This document shows positions 15,697-24,048 of a DNA stretch of 33,361 nt, one piece after another. Positions within the stretch are counted from its first letter, which is position 1. Each line of letters begins with the position of its first letter. Position numbers and translations under genes: made by a program. Under the pieces are notes generated by a model. It did not search any database. It had not been told where the DNA came from and saw only the letters and a program-made list of their open reading frames with translations. The DNA is from Terrimonas_B sp041743125 (GTDB lineage: Bacteria > Bacteroidota > Bacteroidia > Chitinophagales > Chitinophagaceae), in the NCBI GenBank assembly GCA_041743125.1, contig JBGTNK010000155.1:1-33361 (forward strand), in the 5' to 3' direction.

Positions 15697-16197
15697 ATGC
15701 GTCACGGAGACAAAGTAAAAAATTTAAGTCGCACCAAAGCACACAGAGATGCTTTGCTAAGCAACCTGGCTTGTCAATTGATCGAACACAAAAGAATAGT
15801 CACCACGGTAGCAAAAGCGAAAGCTTTACGTGTTTATGTTGAACCTTTGATCACTAAAGGCAAAACAAATACTACCCATGAGCGCCGGGTGGTATTTAGT
15901 TACTTGCAGGACAAAGAAGCGATCAAAGAGTTGTTTGGAACTGTTGCAGAAAAAGTAGGTGGCCGCCCTGGTGGTTACACTCGTGTTATCAAATTGGGAG
16001 CACGTCCTGGAGATAACGCTGAAAAAGCAATGATCGAGTTGGTTGATTTTAATGAGGTATATGGTAAAGGAAAAGGTGAAACTAAAGAAGCCGCTAAGAA
16101 GACCCGTCGTAGCCGGGGAGGCTCTAAGAAAGCAGAAGCAGCTCCTTCAGAAGATGTAAAAAAAGAAGAAACAACTGAAGCCCGGACAGAGGAATAA
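15697..16197 (+). CDS. rplQ: 50S ribosomal protein L17
   Basis: The core of this 166-aa protein (residues 1-118) carries MRHGDKVKNLSRTKAHRDAL, RIVTTVAKAKALR and GARPGDNAEKAMIELVDF. A charged Lys/Ala/Glu-rich C-terminal tail (residues 120-166) goes beyond the E. coli length; such tails are usual in Bacteroidota. It is the last gene of the cluster and is followed by a strong terminator at 16221. Confidence 0.98.
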   Translation: MRHGDKVKNLSRTKAHRDALLSNLACQLIEHKRIVTTVAKAKALRVYVEPLITKGKTNTTHERRVVFSYLQDKEAIKELFGTVAEKVGGRPGGYTRVIKLGARPGDNAEKAMIELVDFNEVYGKGKGETKEAAKKTRRSRGGSKKAEAAPSEDVKKEETTEARTEE

Positions 16198-16220
16198 TCC
16201 TTTGCAAATAATAATAATAC

Positions 16221-16253
16221 CCCGTCTTACTTTCTGTATGACGGGTTTTTTTT
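16221..16253 (+). terminator. Rho-independent terminator of the alpha ribosomal operon
   Basis: CCCGTC (16221-16226) pairs with GACGGG (16240-16245) and is followed directly by eight T. It lies 24 bp after the rplQ stop and ends the ribosomal cluster before ppc. Confidence 0.9.
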
Positions 16254-16353
16254 ATTCTTATCCCGATAGTTTTTTCTGCATGGTCAAAAAGATTTATTTT
16301 CAGGCACAATTGATTACTTGCCGGTTTTAATTGTATTTATTTAAATTCAAAAC

Positions 16354-18933
16354 ATGAACTATCAGAGTAACCGTGCATTGCAGAAATACAGAAATGAAGT
16401 TGGCATACGGTTTCAACTTTATAACAGTTTGTTTACTTCATTACCTTTCCATCGCATTGAAAAAACGGGTATTCTCTTGTCATTATTGTCCAGTAACTGC
16501 GAAGAAGGGTATAAAAAGAATTTAAGTCCCATTCGTATAATAGATGAGTTTTTCACCAAGCACACCTCTTATGTCAATGAAAAGGAGAGAACCGATTTGC
16601 TTTTCAGGTTTGTGCAGTACCTGGAGAGGCAGGTTGTATTGTTTGATGCCCTGGAAGATGCCTCCTTCAGAGAAATATATGATTTAAATGGTATCGGCAC
16701 ACTAAAGCATATTGAATCTGAAGTAATACAAAATAATAAGGAGGAAGAATTAACTAATAAACTAAAAGATTTTTCCATCCGTTTGGTACTTACAGCTCAT
16801 CCCACACAATTTTATCCGGGTTCAGTATTGGGAATTATTAATGACCTCGCGAGAGCATTAGGAGAAAATAACACCAATCAGATTAATACATATTTGCAAC
16901 AACTTGGTAAAACGCCATTTTTTAATAAGAAGAAGCCGACCCCTTTTGATGAAGCTGTCAGCCTGATATGGTATCTAGAAAATGTTTTCTATGCTGCCGC
17001 CGGGCGCATATTGTCTTCATTAAAATCTCAATTTCCTGATGCGGTTGGGGAAGATAATCCTGTGGTAAGAATGGGTTTCTGGCCGGGAGGCGACCGGGAC
17101 GGTAATCCGTTTGTAAATACTGAAATAACGCTCCAGGTTGCGGACGCCTTACGTGGAAGTATTATCAAGTGTTATTATATGGAAGTGCGAAGGTTAAAAC
17201 GAAGGCTAACTTTTGCGGGAGTTGATACTTTGTTGGCGGAACTCGAAATCAAATTATATAATAACTTATTTGTACCCGGTCTTAAAACGCGGCTGACAAA
17301 GGAAGAGATTTTAAGTACACTTGATCAGATCAGGGATATTATCATTCATCAGCATAACGGTTTATTTCTGCATACCGTAAATAGCCTGATCAATAAGATT
17401 GAAGTTTTCGGATTACATTTTGCTTCTCTCGATGTCAGGCAGGATAGTTCCATTCACAGTAATCTATTGAGACTCCTGGCTGAAAAGCAACACATAATGC
17501 CTGGCAATTATGCCAGCCTGCCGGATAATGAGAAAATAGAGATACTTATTTCATTAAATCAAACTATTAGCCCTGGCATCCTGGAGGACCCTATACACAT
17601 TGATACAATCAAATCAATTGAAGGAATTAAGACCATTCAGCAGTTCAATGGGCCTGAGGGGTGCAACAGGTATGTTATCAGTCATTGTGAAAGTGCTTTA
17701 AATGCAATGGAAGTATTTGGGCTATTTTTATTAAGTGGGTGGAAAGCTGAGGAAATGAACATAGATATTGTTCCCCTGTTTGAAACAATAGATGATCTTA
17801 AGGTTGCTGCAGAAATCATGCGGACGCTTTATCTAAATCCCGTTTATCAGCAACATTTGAAAAGGCGGAAGAATCGGCAGACGATTATGCTTGGTTTTTC
17901 AGATGGAACAAAAGATGGCGGCTACCTGATGGGCAACTGGGGAATTTATAAAGCCAAAGAAGAATTAACAGCAATTTCGAGAGAATATAATGTAGAGGTC
18001 ATTTTTTTTGATGGCCGCGGAGGCCCACCTTCCAGAGGAGGAGGGAAAACACATAAATTTTATGCCTCCATGGGGCAGAATATTTCAAATGAAGAAATAC
18101 AATTGACCATACAAGGCCAAACAGTAAGTTCAAATTTTGGAACTGTCGATACGGCCCAATATAATATGGAGCAATTATTAAATGCCGGCATTACAAATGA
18201 CCTGTTTTCAGAGCTGGATTCAACTTTTACAAAGGAAGAAGATGATCTTTTGCAAGAACTGTCAGCATTATCTTATAACTCATATAAAGGTCTGCGGGAC
18301 CATCCCTATCTTGCTGACTATCTTTTGCAGGCAAGCCCGCTGAGATTTTATAGCGAAACAAATATTGGAAGCCGCCCGGCAAAACGAGGATCATCTTCCG
18401 GCCTTACATTAAAAGATCTGAGGGCTATCCCATTTGCCGGTTCCTGGAGCCAGCTTAAACAAAATGTGACAGGGTTTTATGGAGTAGGCACAGCCCTTCA
18501 GAAAATAGAAGAGCAGGGAAAATTTACTGCAGTAAAAGAATTGTATAAAAACTCACTCTTTTTTAAAACTTTGTTGGATAATTGCGAAATGGCGATGTTA
18601 AAATCATTTTTTCCGTTAACATCTTACCTCAGCAAGCATAAACAATTTGGTGAAATCTGGCAGATGATATTTGATGAATATGAATTAACAAGGCAATACA
18701 TTGCCAAGCTTTCCGGACATACTGAATTAATGGCCGACTATCCGGTGGATCAGCTCTCCATTCAAATGCGAGAAAGAATTGTTCTGCCATTACTGACTAT
18801 TCAACAATATTCGCTTACCAAAATAAGGGAGATGGAAGAACAATTGGTAAATGCTCCCATAAAAGCTACCTATGAAAAATTGGTGATGCGATGTTCATTT
18901 GGAATAATTAATGCTGGAAGAAACTCAGCCTGA
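16354..18933 (+). CDS. ppc: Phosphoenolpyruvate carboxylase
   Basis: This 859-aa enzyme adds bicarbonate to phosphoenolpyruvate to form oxaloacetate and refill the TCA cycle. Catalytic H149 lies in LTAHPTQ, GGDRDGNP is at 244-251, SDGTKDGGYLMGNWG is near 527-541, the loop DGRGGPPSRGGG is at 553-564, and GSRPAKR is at 672-678 followed by LRAIPFAGSW. Two deviations stand out: Gln replaces the usual Glu in TAHPTE, and the C-terminus is AGRNSA instead of the usual NTG, a position near the active site. Overall length is slightly below E. coli (883). It has its own unit between the ribosomal terminator and a strong terminator at 18958. Confidence 0.96.
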   Translation: MNYQSNRALQKYRNEVGIRFQLYNSLFTSLPFHRIEKTGILLSLLSSNCEEGYKKNLSPIRIIDEFFTKHTSYVNEKERTDLLFRFVQYLERQVVLFDALEDASFREIYDLNGIGTLKHIESEVIQNNKEEELTNKLKDFSIRLVLTAHPTQFYPGSVLGIINDLARALGENNTNQINTYLQQLGKTPFFNKKKPTPFDEAVSLIWYLENVFYAAAGRILSSLKSQFPDAVGEDNPVVRMGFWPGGDRDGNPFVNTEITLQVADALRGSIIKCYYMEVRRLKRRLTFAGVDTLLAELEIKLYNNLFVPGLKTRLTKEEILSTLDQIRDIIIHQHNGLFLHTVNSLINKIEVFGLHFASLDVRQDSSIHSNLLRLLAEKQHIMPGNYASLPDNEKIEILISLNQTISPGILEDPIHIDTIKSIEGIKTIQQFNGPEGCNRYVISHCESALNAMEVFGLFLLSGWKAEEMNIDIVPLFETIDDLKVAAEIMRTLYLNPVYQQHLKRRKNRQTIMLGFSDGTKDGGYLMGNWGIYKAKEELTAISREYNVEVIFFDGRGGPPSRGGGKTHKFYASMGQNISNEEIQLTIQGQTVSSNFGTVDTAQYNMEQLLNAGITNDLFSELDSTFTKEEDDLLQELSALSYNSYKGLRDHPYLADYLLQASPLRFYSETNIGSRPAKRGSSSGLTLKDLRAIPFAGSWSQLKQNVTGFYGVGTALQKIEEQGKFTAVKELYKNSLFFKTLLDNCEMAMLKSFFPLTSYLSKHKQFGEIWQMIFDEYELTRQYIAKLSGHTELMADYPVDQLSIQMRERIVLPLLTIQQYSLTKIREMEEQLVNAPIKATYEKLVMRCSFGIINAGRNSA

Positions 18934-18957
18934 TCAATTTGATACCAGTACAAAAAG

Positions 18958-18990
18958 AATTGGCCGGTTTTAACCGGCCAATTTTCTTTT
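18958..18990. terminator. Bidirectional terminator between ppc and the porin gene
   Basis: A perfect 12-bp inverted repeat (AATTGGCCGGTT, loop TT, AACCGGCCAATT, 18958-18983) is flanked by A-rich sequence on the left and T-rich sequence (TTCTTTTT) on the right. It lies between the convergent ppc stop (18933) and porin stop (19014), so it can serve both. Confidence 0.9.
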
Positions 18991-19013
18991 TAAATTTATT
19001 AAGGTCAGGTTTA

Positions 19014-20093
19014 TCAGAAAGAATAAATGGCTGCAAACAAAAAGTTGCCCACGGATTTAGAAGCGAAACCATCTTTATCTACAAATACATTTTCATTACC
19101 GTTATCAAATCGGATTTCAGGGATAAAAGTAAATCCGCCTTTCTTGAAATTTGCAGAAAGCGTCGTGGCGAAAATACTTCCTCCAACAGGAGCACCACTA
19201 TATACTTTTAATTGATCCTTATCGCTGAATAGTTCTCCGCGGAGCGTCAATCCAAACCACGATTGGGGATCGAAATTCAGGTACAGAGCTGAGCCCCACC
19301 AGTTTTGAGCATCTGTATTTTTAATACCATCCCATCCCTTCACGGAAGCATACGTACCATTATATCCAATGCTGAATTTGTCGCTTATAGAAGCTGTAAT
19401 AACAGCGTCGACCTGGGAAGATTTGGAAGTGTCAGGTGACTGACCACTTACAAAATTAAGATAGGCGCTTACTTTTTCTGTTGCTACACTGTATTGGGCT
19501 AGGAAGAATTTCTTATTTATCTGGTCTGTAGGAGGAATTCTGTAATCGGTAGCATTAGATACACCCAGCATAAACCCATGTTTGCCTTTAGTTACAGCGG
19601 CCTTCACACCCGTGTGAGAAAAGGGTCCGTTTGTAAACATATATGACATGCTGTAATTTCTGTTTATTTGTGGATCCAGCACTTCGTAGCCAACGTGTGT
19701 ACCCCACGTACCTAAAGTAAATGTTACCCAATCTGCCGGAGAATAGGTTACATACAATTGCTTAATTGCCTGGGTAATTCCGTCATCAGTATATGAGAAG
19801 TCTTTTGCACGGGGACCAAATCCAATATCGGCCACACCGCCTACTTTGGAACCTGAATGTTCCAATTTTACACTGGCCATTCCTAGAGAAAAGGAATTAT
19901 GAGTTTGTGTAAAACTCGTGAATGAGTTAGCCGCGGTTTTTGCAAAATCATATTTGTAATAACCGTCAACGGAGCCTGATATTTTTAATTGTGGCTCTTC
20001 GGCCACTGTTGAGTCCTGGGCTTGCCCTGAAAAAGAGAATACTAAAGCAAATAGAGATGCTGACAATGCAGCCATGATTTTTTTACGTAACAT
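19014..20093 (-). CDS. Outer membrane porin (BBP2-like), downstream of amt
   Basis: This 359-aa protein has a signal peptide (about 1-25, ending SGQAQ) and then a predicted beta-barrel. Alternating aromatic strands such as ISGSVDGYYKYDF, ASVKLEHSG, QLYVTYSPADWVTFTLGTWG and GLTLRGELFSD are evident, and it ends with the outer-membrane signal AAIYSF (terminal Phe). The pattern fits putative beta-barrel porin family 2. It is 123 bp downstream of amt on the same strand, a pairing I recall from other Bacteroidota, so a role in passage of ammonium or small nitrogen solutes through the outer membrane is inferred. A long hairpin lies between the two genes. Confidence 0.85.
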   Translation of the reverse strand: MLRKKIMAALSASLFALVFSFSGQAQDSTVAEEPQLKISGSVDGYYKYDFAKTAANSFTSFTQTHNSFSLGMASVKLEHSGSKVGGVADIGFGPRAKDFSYTDDGITQAIKQLYVTYSPADWVTFTLGTWGTHVGYEVLDPQINRNYSMSYMFTNGPFSHTGVKAAVTKGKHGFMLGVSNATDYRIPPTDQINKKFFLAQYSVATEKVSAYLNFVSGQSPDTSKSSQVDAVITASISDKFSIGYNGTYASVKGWDGIKNTDAQNWWGSALYLNFDPQSWFGLTLRGELFSDKDQLKVYSGAPVGGSIFATTLSANFKKGGFTFIPEIRFDNGNENVFVDKDGFASKSVGNFLFAAIYSF

Positions 20094-20122
20094 TGTAGTA
20101 CATTTTTTGATTTTAAAGAAAG

Positions 20123-20174
20123 GGCACAGCCGGTATAAATTTTTGCAAGAAGTTTATACCAACTTATCTGTGCC
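20123..20174 (-). promoter_or_regulatory. Long nested hairpin in the amt-porin intergenic region
   Basis: The outer arms GGCACAG (20123-20129) and CTGTGCC (20168-20174) and the inner arms GGTATAAA (20132-20139) and TTTATACC (20153-20160) are both perfect. Read on the minus strand, the hairpin follows the amt stop by about 40 nt and precedes the porin ATG (20093) by 29 nt. With the pyrimidine-rich CTTTCTTT after it, it could attenuate or process the amt-porin transcript. Confidence 0.6.
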
Positions 20175-20216
20175 TTTTCCTATTAATTATGGTTTAAAGA
20201 TGGGTCAACTAAAAAA

Positions 20217-21608
20217 TTAGTCGGCAAGCGTTCTTTCTTCTTCGACGCCATTATTGTGAACCAATAAAGTACCTTGAAGATATTTTTCGTTATGTTGAGA
20301 AGCATCAAGACCTTCAGCTTCTTCTTCTTGTGTCACCCTCATAGGTAGTATCATATTGATCACTTTAAACAAGATAAAAGAAACGACAAAACTATATGTT
20401 ACTGCTACGGCCATTCCTTTTAATTGAATTAGAAATTGGCCTTCCAAAACTGCAGGGTTTACAATATTGCTTCCGAATATCCCGGTCAGTAGCATTCCGG
20501 TAACTCCACCTACGCCATGGCAGGCAAATACATCAAGAGGATCATCATACCGGGTTTTGCTTTTAAGAAATTCGGCCACTATATTGGAAATGATTGCCGC
20601 TATAAATCCTATAAATATAGCCTGCGGTACTCCAACAAATCCAGCAGCCGGTGTAATGGCAACCAAACCAACAACAGCACCTATACAAAACCCTAAAACA
20701 GATGGTTTTTTACCCCTTATCACATCCCAGAACATCCAGGATAATCCGGCTGCAGCAGCTGCAGTATTTGTTGTAGCAAAAGCGTAGACTCCTAAAGCTC
20801 CGGCACCTACCGCACTTCCTGCATTAAATCCAAACCATCCAAACCAAAGTAGGCCTGTACCAATCAATACGTAAGGAATATTAGCAGGAGAGGTTGCAGT
20901 TGTAGACTTTCTGGGTTTAAGCACTAAAGCGCCTGCTAGTGCAGCCATACCCGCTGAAATATGAACCACGGTACCCCCGGCAAAGTCTAAAACTCCCCAA
21001 TTAAACATTAGGCCCTGAGGATGCCAGACCATGTGAGCAAGCGGTGCATAAACCAAGGCTCCAAATAATACTATAAACAAAGTATAGGAACTGAAACGAA
21101 TTCGTTCTGCTACCGCACCAACAACAAGTCCGGGAGTGATGATAGCAAACATAAGTTGAAAAAAAGCAAAGAGAGGTAATGGGATAGTTGCTGCCAGGCT
21201 CCAGGGTTCTCCGTTCATTACATTCTTGAAAAATAAAAATGTGCGGGGGTCTCCAATAAATCCACCAAGTGAATCACCAAAGCAGAGGCTAAATTGAACT
21301 ACTATCCATAAAACTGAAATAATACCAGCAGAAACTGTGCTTTTTATCATGGTGGATAAAACGTTTTTACGTCCTACCATTCCTCCATAAAAAAAGGCCA
21401 GGGCTGGTGTCATCAAAAAAACAAAAGCACAGGATACTAACATCCATGCTATGTCACCGCTATCATAGACATATTTAGGTGTTGTACCATCCTCACCTAA
21501 TACGGATGCGGGATCAAATGAAGCTGCGGGACTCACAAAGATTGCTGCAGTTGCAAGAATCAGCAATACCAGGAATGGTGCCACTTGTTTCACTTTAGTT
21601 TTGCTCAT
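20217..21608 (-). CDS. amt: Ammonium transporter Amt
   Basis: This 463-aa inner-membrane channel moves ammonium. It has an N-terminal hydrophobic signal-like segment (about 9-30), then the 11-helix Amt fold. Signature residues are visible: FFYGGMVGRKN (72-82), D208 in DFAGGTVVH, the twin pore histidines H216 (VVHISAG) and H364 (ACHGVGG), and WFGWFGFNAGS (255-265). The acidic C-terminal tail (VTQEEEAEGLDAS) follows the last helix. No glnB/glnK gene is adjacent, which is unusual since PII normally gates Amt. The upstream 580-bp region is strongly AT-rich. Confidence 0.97.
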   Translation of the reverse strand: MSKTKVKQVAPFLVLLILATAAIFVSPAASFDPASVLGEDGTTPKYVYDSGDIAWMLVSCAFVFLMTPALAFFYGGMVGRKNVLSTMIKSTVSAGIISVLWIVVQFSLCFGDSLGGFIGDPRTFLFFKNVMNGEPWSLAATIPLPLFAFFQLMFAIITPGLVVGAVAERIRFSSYTLFIVLFGALVYAPLAHMVWHPQGLMFNWGVLDFAGGTVVHISAGMAALAGALVLKPRKSTTATSPANIPYVLIGTGLLWFGWFGFNAGSAVGAGALGVYAFATTNTAAAAAGLSWMFWDVIRGKKPSVLGFCIGAVVGLVAITPAAGFVGVPQAIFIGFIAAIISNIVAEFLKSKTRYDDPLDVFACHGVGGVTGMLLTGIFGSNIVNPAVLEGQFLIQLKGMAVAVTYSFVVSFILFKVINMILPMRVTQEEEAEGLDASQHNEKYLQGTLLVHNNGVEEERTLAD

Positions 21609-22188
21609 AATCAGAAGTGTTTTTAAATATTAATAATAAATGTATGCAACAATCGAAGCGCTAAATTAGGTGAATTAAGGTTATATTTCATTATATTAAT
21701 CAAGAAAGTGCAAAAAATGTGAGTATAGTCAACAAAATATCATATATAATAACATAATATAATATAATTAAATATAGAACTAAATTGATGTTAAAGTATT
21801 TATTATAAATGTATTATAAAGTTTTTGATAAAAAATCGTTGTAATAAATAGTAAATATTGATAATATAAATAGACATAAGAAGCCGGATTTTTAATGGAG
21901 TTTTATTTATGGCCAATAGCTCATTGAGCAAATCCCGGCGGTTTTAATGCTTAACCTAAAGTGAGTATTTTCAGGGATGTTTATTACGAAACATCTAAAC
22001 CCTATATAAAGAACAGGAAAAGTGAGAACCTTACAGCTCTTAAATAATTATTGATCTTTCTCCATCCCGCTTTGCCAGGTAGAGTAATTAAATGTGAAGA
22101 ATTTTTGCCAAGCTGAAGTTTTCGTATACTGGAATAATCTTAATTTGCTTTTTTATATAATAATTACGTCAAATTAAAATTGAGCACT
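21609..22188. other. 580-bp gene-free region between amt and ssb
   Basis: No gene was recognised. Bases about 21690-21880 are extremely AT-rich with TATAAT-like steps and few G/C, probably a flexible promoter region for amt (read leftwards). A hairpin GATGTTT (21976-21982) with AAACATC (21989-21995) lies near the middle, flanked by GGG and CCC. No T-run follows it. The ssb promoter could not be assigned. Confidence 0.5.
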
Positions 22189-22623
22189 ATGATTAAAATG
22201 CAAGTTATCGGGAACCTCGGCAAAGATTGCGTGGTCAACACAGTAAATGGTAAGAACGTTATCAATTTTACCGTAGCACATACTGAAAAGTACAAAGATA
22301 GCCAGGGCGCAAACCAGGAGAAAACAACCTGGGTTGATTGTGCCTATTGGACTGACAGGACTGCTATTTCTCCTTACCTGACAAAAGGCAAACAAGTCTT
22401 TGTAGAAGGAACACCAGAAGTCAGAAGTTTTACCAGGCAGGATGGTACAGGTGGCGCATCATTGTCACTTCGAATCAGGGAAGTACAATTATTGGGGGGT
22501 AAAAGTGACGCAGGAGCTAGCGGACCTTCTTACAGTGGGGCATCTTCCGGAAGTTATTCTTCACCGTCAAACGTTCCTTCAGCGAGTGAGGTAACTGAAC
22601 CCATTGATGATCTTCCTTTTTAA
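22189..22623 (+). CDS. ssb: Single-stranded DNA-binding protein
   Basis: This 144-aa SSB binds single-stranded DNA and recruits replication and repair proteins through its tail. The OB fold runs from about 1-105 (QVIGNLGKDCVVNTVNGK, NFTVAHTEKYKDSQG, TTWVDCAYW, GKQVFVEGTPEVRSFT). A Gly/Ser-rich linker (about 110-133) leads to the tip EPIDDLPF, which is close to the canonical DDDIPF. The ATG at 22189 is chosen over an in-frame TTG at 22180. A strong terminator follows at 22653. Confidence 0.95.
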   Translation: MIKMQVIGNLGKDCVVNTVNGKNVINFTVAHTEKYKDSQGANQEKTTWVDCAYWTDRTAISPYLTKGKQVFVEGTPEVRSFTRQDGTGGASLSLRIREVQLLGGKSDAGASGPSYSGASSGSYSSPSNVPSASEVTEPIDDLPF

Positions 22624-22652
22624 TTTTTTATTCGCTAATTAAAAGGTTTAGT

Positions 22653-22682
22653 AAAATGCCCCAAATTCCCGGGGCATTTTTA
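22653..22682 (+). terminator. Terminator of ssb
   Basis: AAAATGCCCC (22653-22662) and GGGGCATTTT (22671-22680) form a perfect 10-bp stem with an 8-nt loop, followed by further T. It lies 29 bp after the ssb stop. Confidence 0.9.
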
Positions 22683-22784
22683 TTTAGAAAGTGGAGTATT
22701 TATTATATGACTAATATGAAAGACAAAAGGCAGTAATCACCATTTTCTACATAGACCTCCTTGCCCTTTGGGTATATTTGCCGC

Positions 22785-23867
22785 ATGGCAGAACAGAACT
22801 TTTCTTATCAATCAATATTCGATTTTACAAAAACAGTTTTTCAGAAAATTGGATGCAGCGACGAACATGCGCTTACAGCTTCCTCGGCATTATTATCTGC
22901 GGACCTGCGTGGAGTTGATTCCCATGGCGTGGCAAGACTTAGTGGATATATTCGACTATGGGAGGTAAAGAGGATTAATGCTAAACCAGCTATTAAAGTT
23001 ATTCATGAAACGCCTTCTACTGCAGTAGTGAATGGAGATAGTGGATTAGGATTGGTAGTAGCTCCATTCGCCATGCAGATAGCAATAGAAAAAGCAAAAC
23101 AAGTAGGCACCGGTTGGGTAAGTGTACAGAATAGTAATCATTTTGGAATTGCTGCATACCATGCCATGGAAGCTTTGAAAAATGATATGATTGGTATTGC
23201 AATGACCAATGCCAGTCCTTTGGTGGCACCTACATTTTCCATTGACAGAATGCTTGGAACTAATCCTATCTGCGTTGCAGCACCTGCGGGTAGTGAGCCA
23301 GCATTTATAGCAGATTTAGCAACCACCACTGCCGCTAATGGTAAACTTGAAATATTACAGCGCAAAAATATTGAGGCACCATATGGATGGGTGCAGGATA
23401 AGAATGGTAACCCGTCTAATGATCCAAATATATTGAAAGAGGGTGGAGCCTTGCTTCCATTAGGAGGTGATCGGGAACATGGAAGTCATAAAGGTTATGC
23501 ATTGGGTGCGATTGTTGATATTTTTTCTGCTCTTTTAAGCGGCGCTAATTATGCTCCTTGGGTTCCGCCATTTCCGGCATTTGTCCCAATGCCTTCTCAA
23601 CAACCAGGTAAAGGAATTGGACATTTTCTTGGTGCTATGCGTATCGATGCATTTCGGCCTGCGCATGAGTTTAAAAAGGATATGGATCATTGGATTCAGG
23701 GATTTCGTTCCTGTAAGACTATTCCAGGCGAAAAAAAAGTATTGGTTCCCGGTGATCCCGAACGAGAGATACAGGCGCAACGATTAAAGAGCGGGTTACC
23801 ATTATTGACCGTCGTTGTTGATGATTTGAAAAAACTTGCTGAAAAATTTGATTTGGAGTTTATATAG
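22785..23867 (+). CDS. Ldh-family NAD(P)-dependent malate/L-lactate-type dehydrogenase
   Basis: This 360-aa enzyme of the LDH2/MDG2 family oxidises a 2-hydroxy acid (malate, lactate, ureidoglycolate or sulfolactate are possible). Family marks are GVDSHGVARL at about 46-55, NGDSGLGLVVAP, NSNHFGIAAYHAM, LGTNPICVAAPAG and SHKGYALGAIVDI. The substrate cannot be told from sequence. The start at 22785 (MAEQNFSYQS) is preferred to 22761. A perfect TATATTTG element at 22773-22780 ends only 4 bp before this ATG, so the mRNA might be nearly leaderless, or the element is chance. The gene stands alone after the ssb terminator. Confidence 0.9.
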   Translation: MAEQNFSYQSIFDFTKTVFQKIGCSDEHALTASSALLSADLRGVDSHGVARLSGYIRLWEVKRINAKPAIKVIHETPSTAVVNGDSGLGLVVAPFAMQIAIEKAKQVGTGWVSVQNSNHFGIAAYHAMEALKNDMIGIAMTNASPLVAPTFSIDRMLGTNPICVAAPAGSEPAFIADLATTTAANGKLEILQRKNIEAPYGWVQDKNGNPSNDPNILKEGGALLPLGGDREHGSHKGYALGAIVDIFSALLSGANYAPWVPPFPAFVPMPSQQPGKGIGHFLGAMRIDAFRPAHEFKKDMDHWIQGFRSCKTIPGEKKVLVPGDPEREIQAQRLKSGLPLLTVVVDDLKKLAEKFDLEFI

Positions 23868-23996
23868 GGAGACTAAAACCTTATTGAAAGGCTTAGCAAT
23901 AGAATAATTTTTTCTCTTTTCAGTAACAGGCTGCGACCTGCTTTTGCAATCCGGCGAGATTATTAAGAGGCAGTTTCTCGCTCCAGGTACTTTTCT

Positions 23997-24028
23997 TTTG
24001 GTTTCATCCTATCCTTCAAATACTTTTG
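23997..24028 (+). promoter_or_regulatory. Promoter of the aspartokinase gene
   Basis: TTTG (23997-24000) and TACTTTTG (24021-24028) are separated by 20 bp, a full match to the Bacteroidota primary-sigma consensus. Transcription would start at about 24033-24036, leaving a leader of only ~15 nt, which rules out a riboswitch downstream of this promoter. Confidence 0.75.
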
Positions 24029-24048
24029 CAACCTAATTTTAAGAAGGT

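Noticed and set aside
20467..20787. Plus-strand ORF of 106 codons inside amt
   Set aside because: It is antisense to conserved Amt helices and shows no protein-like features.
23868..24048. Lysine riboswitch before lysC
   Set aside because: The promoter at 23997-24028 leaves only about 15 nt of leader, and no conserved riboswitch core was seen.
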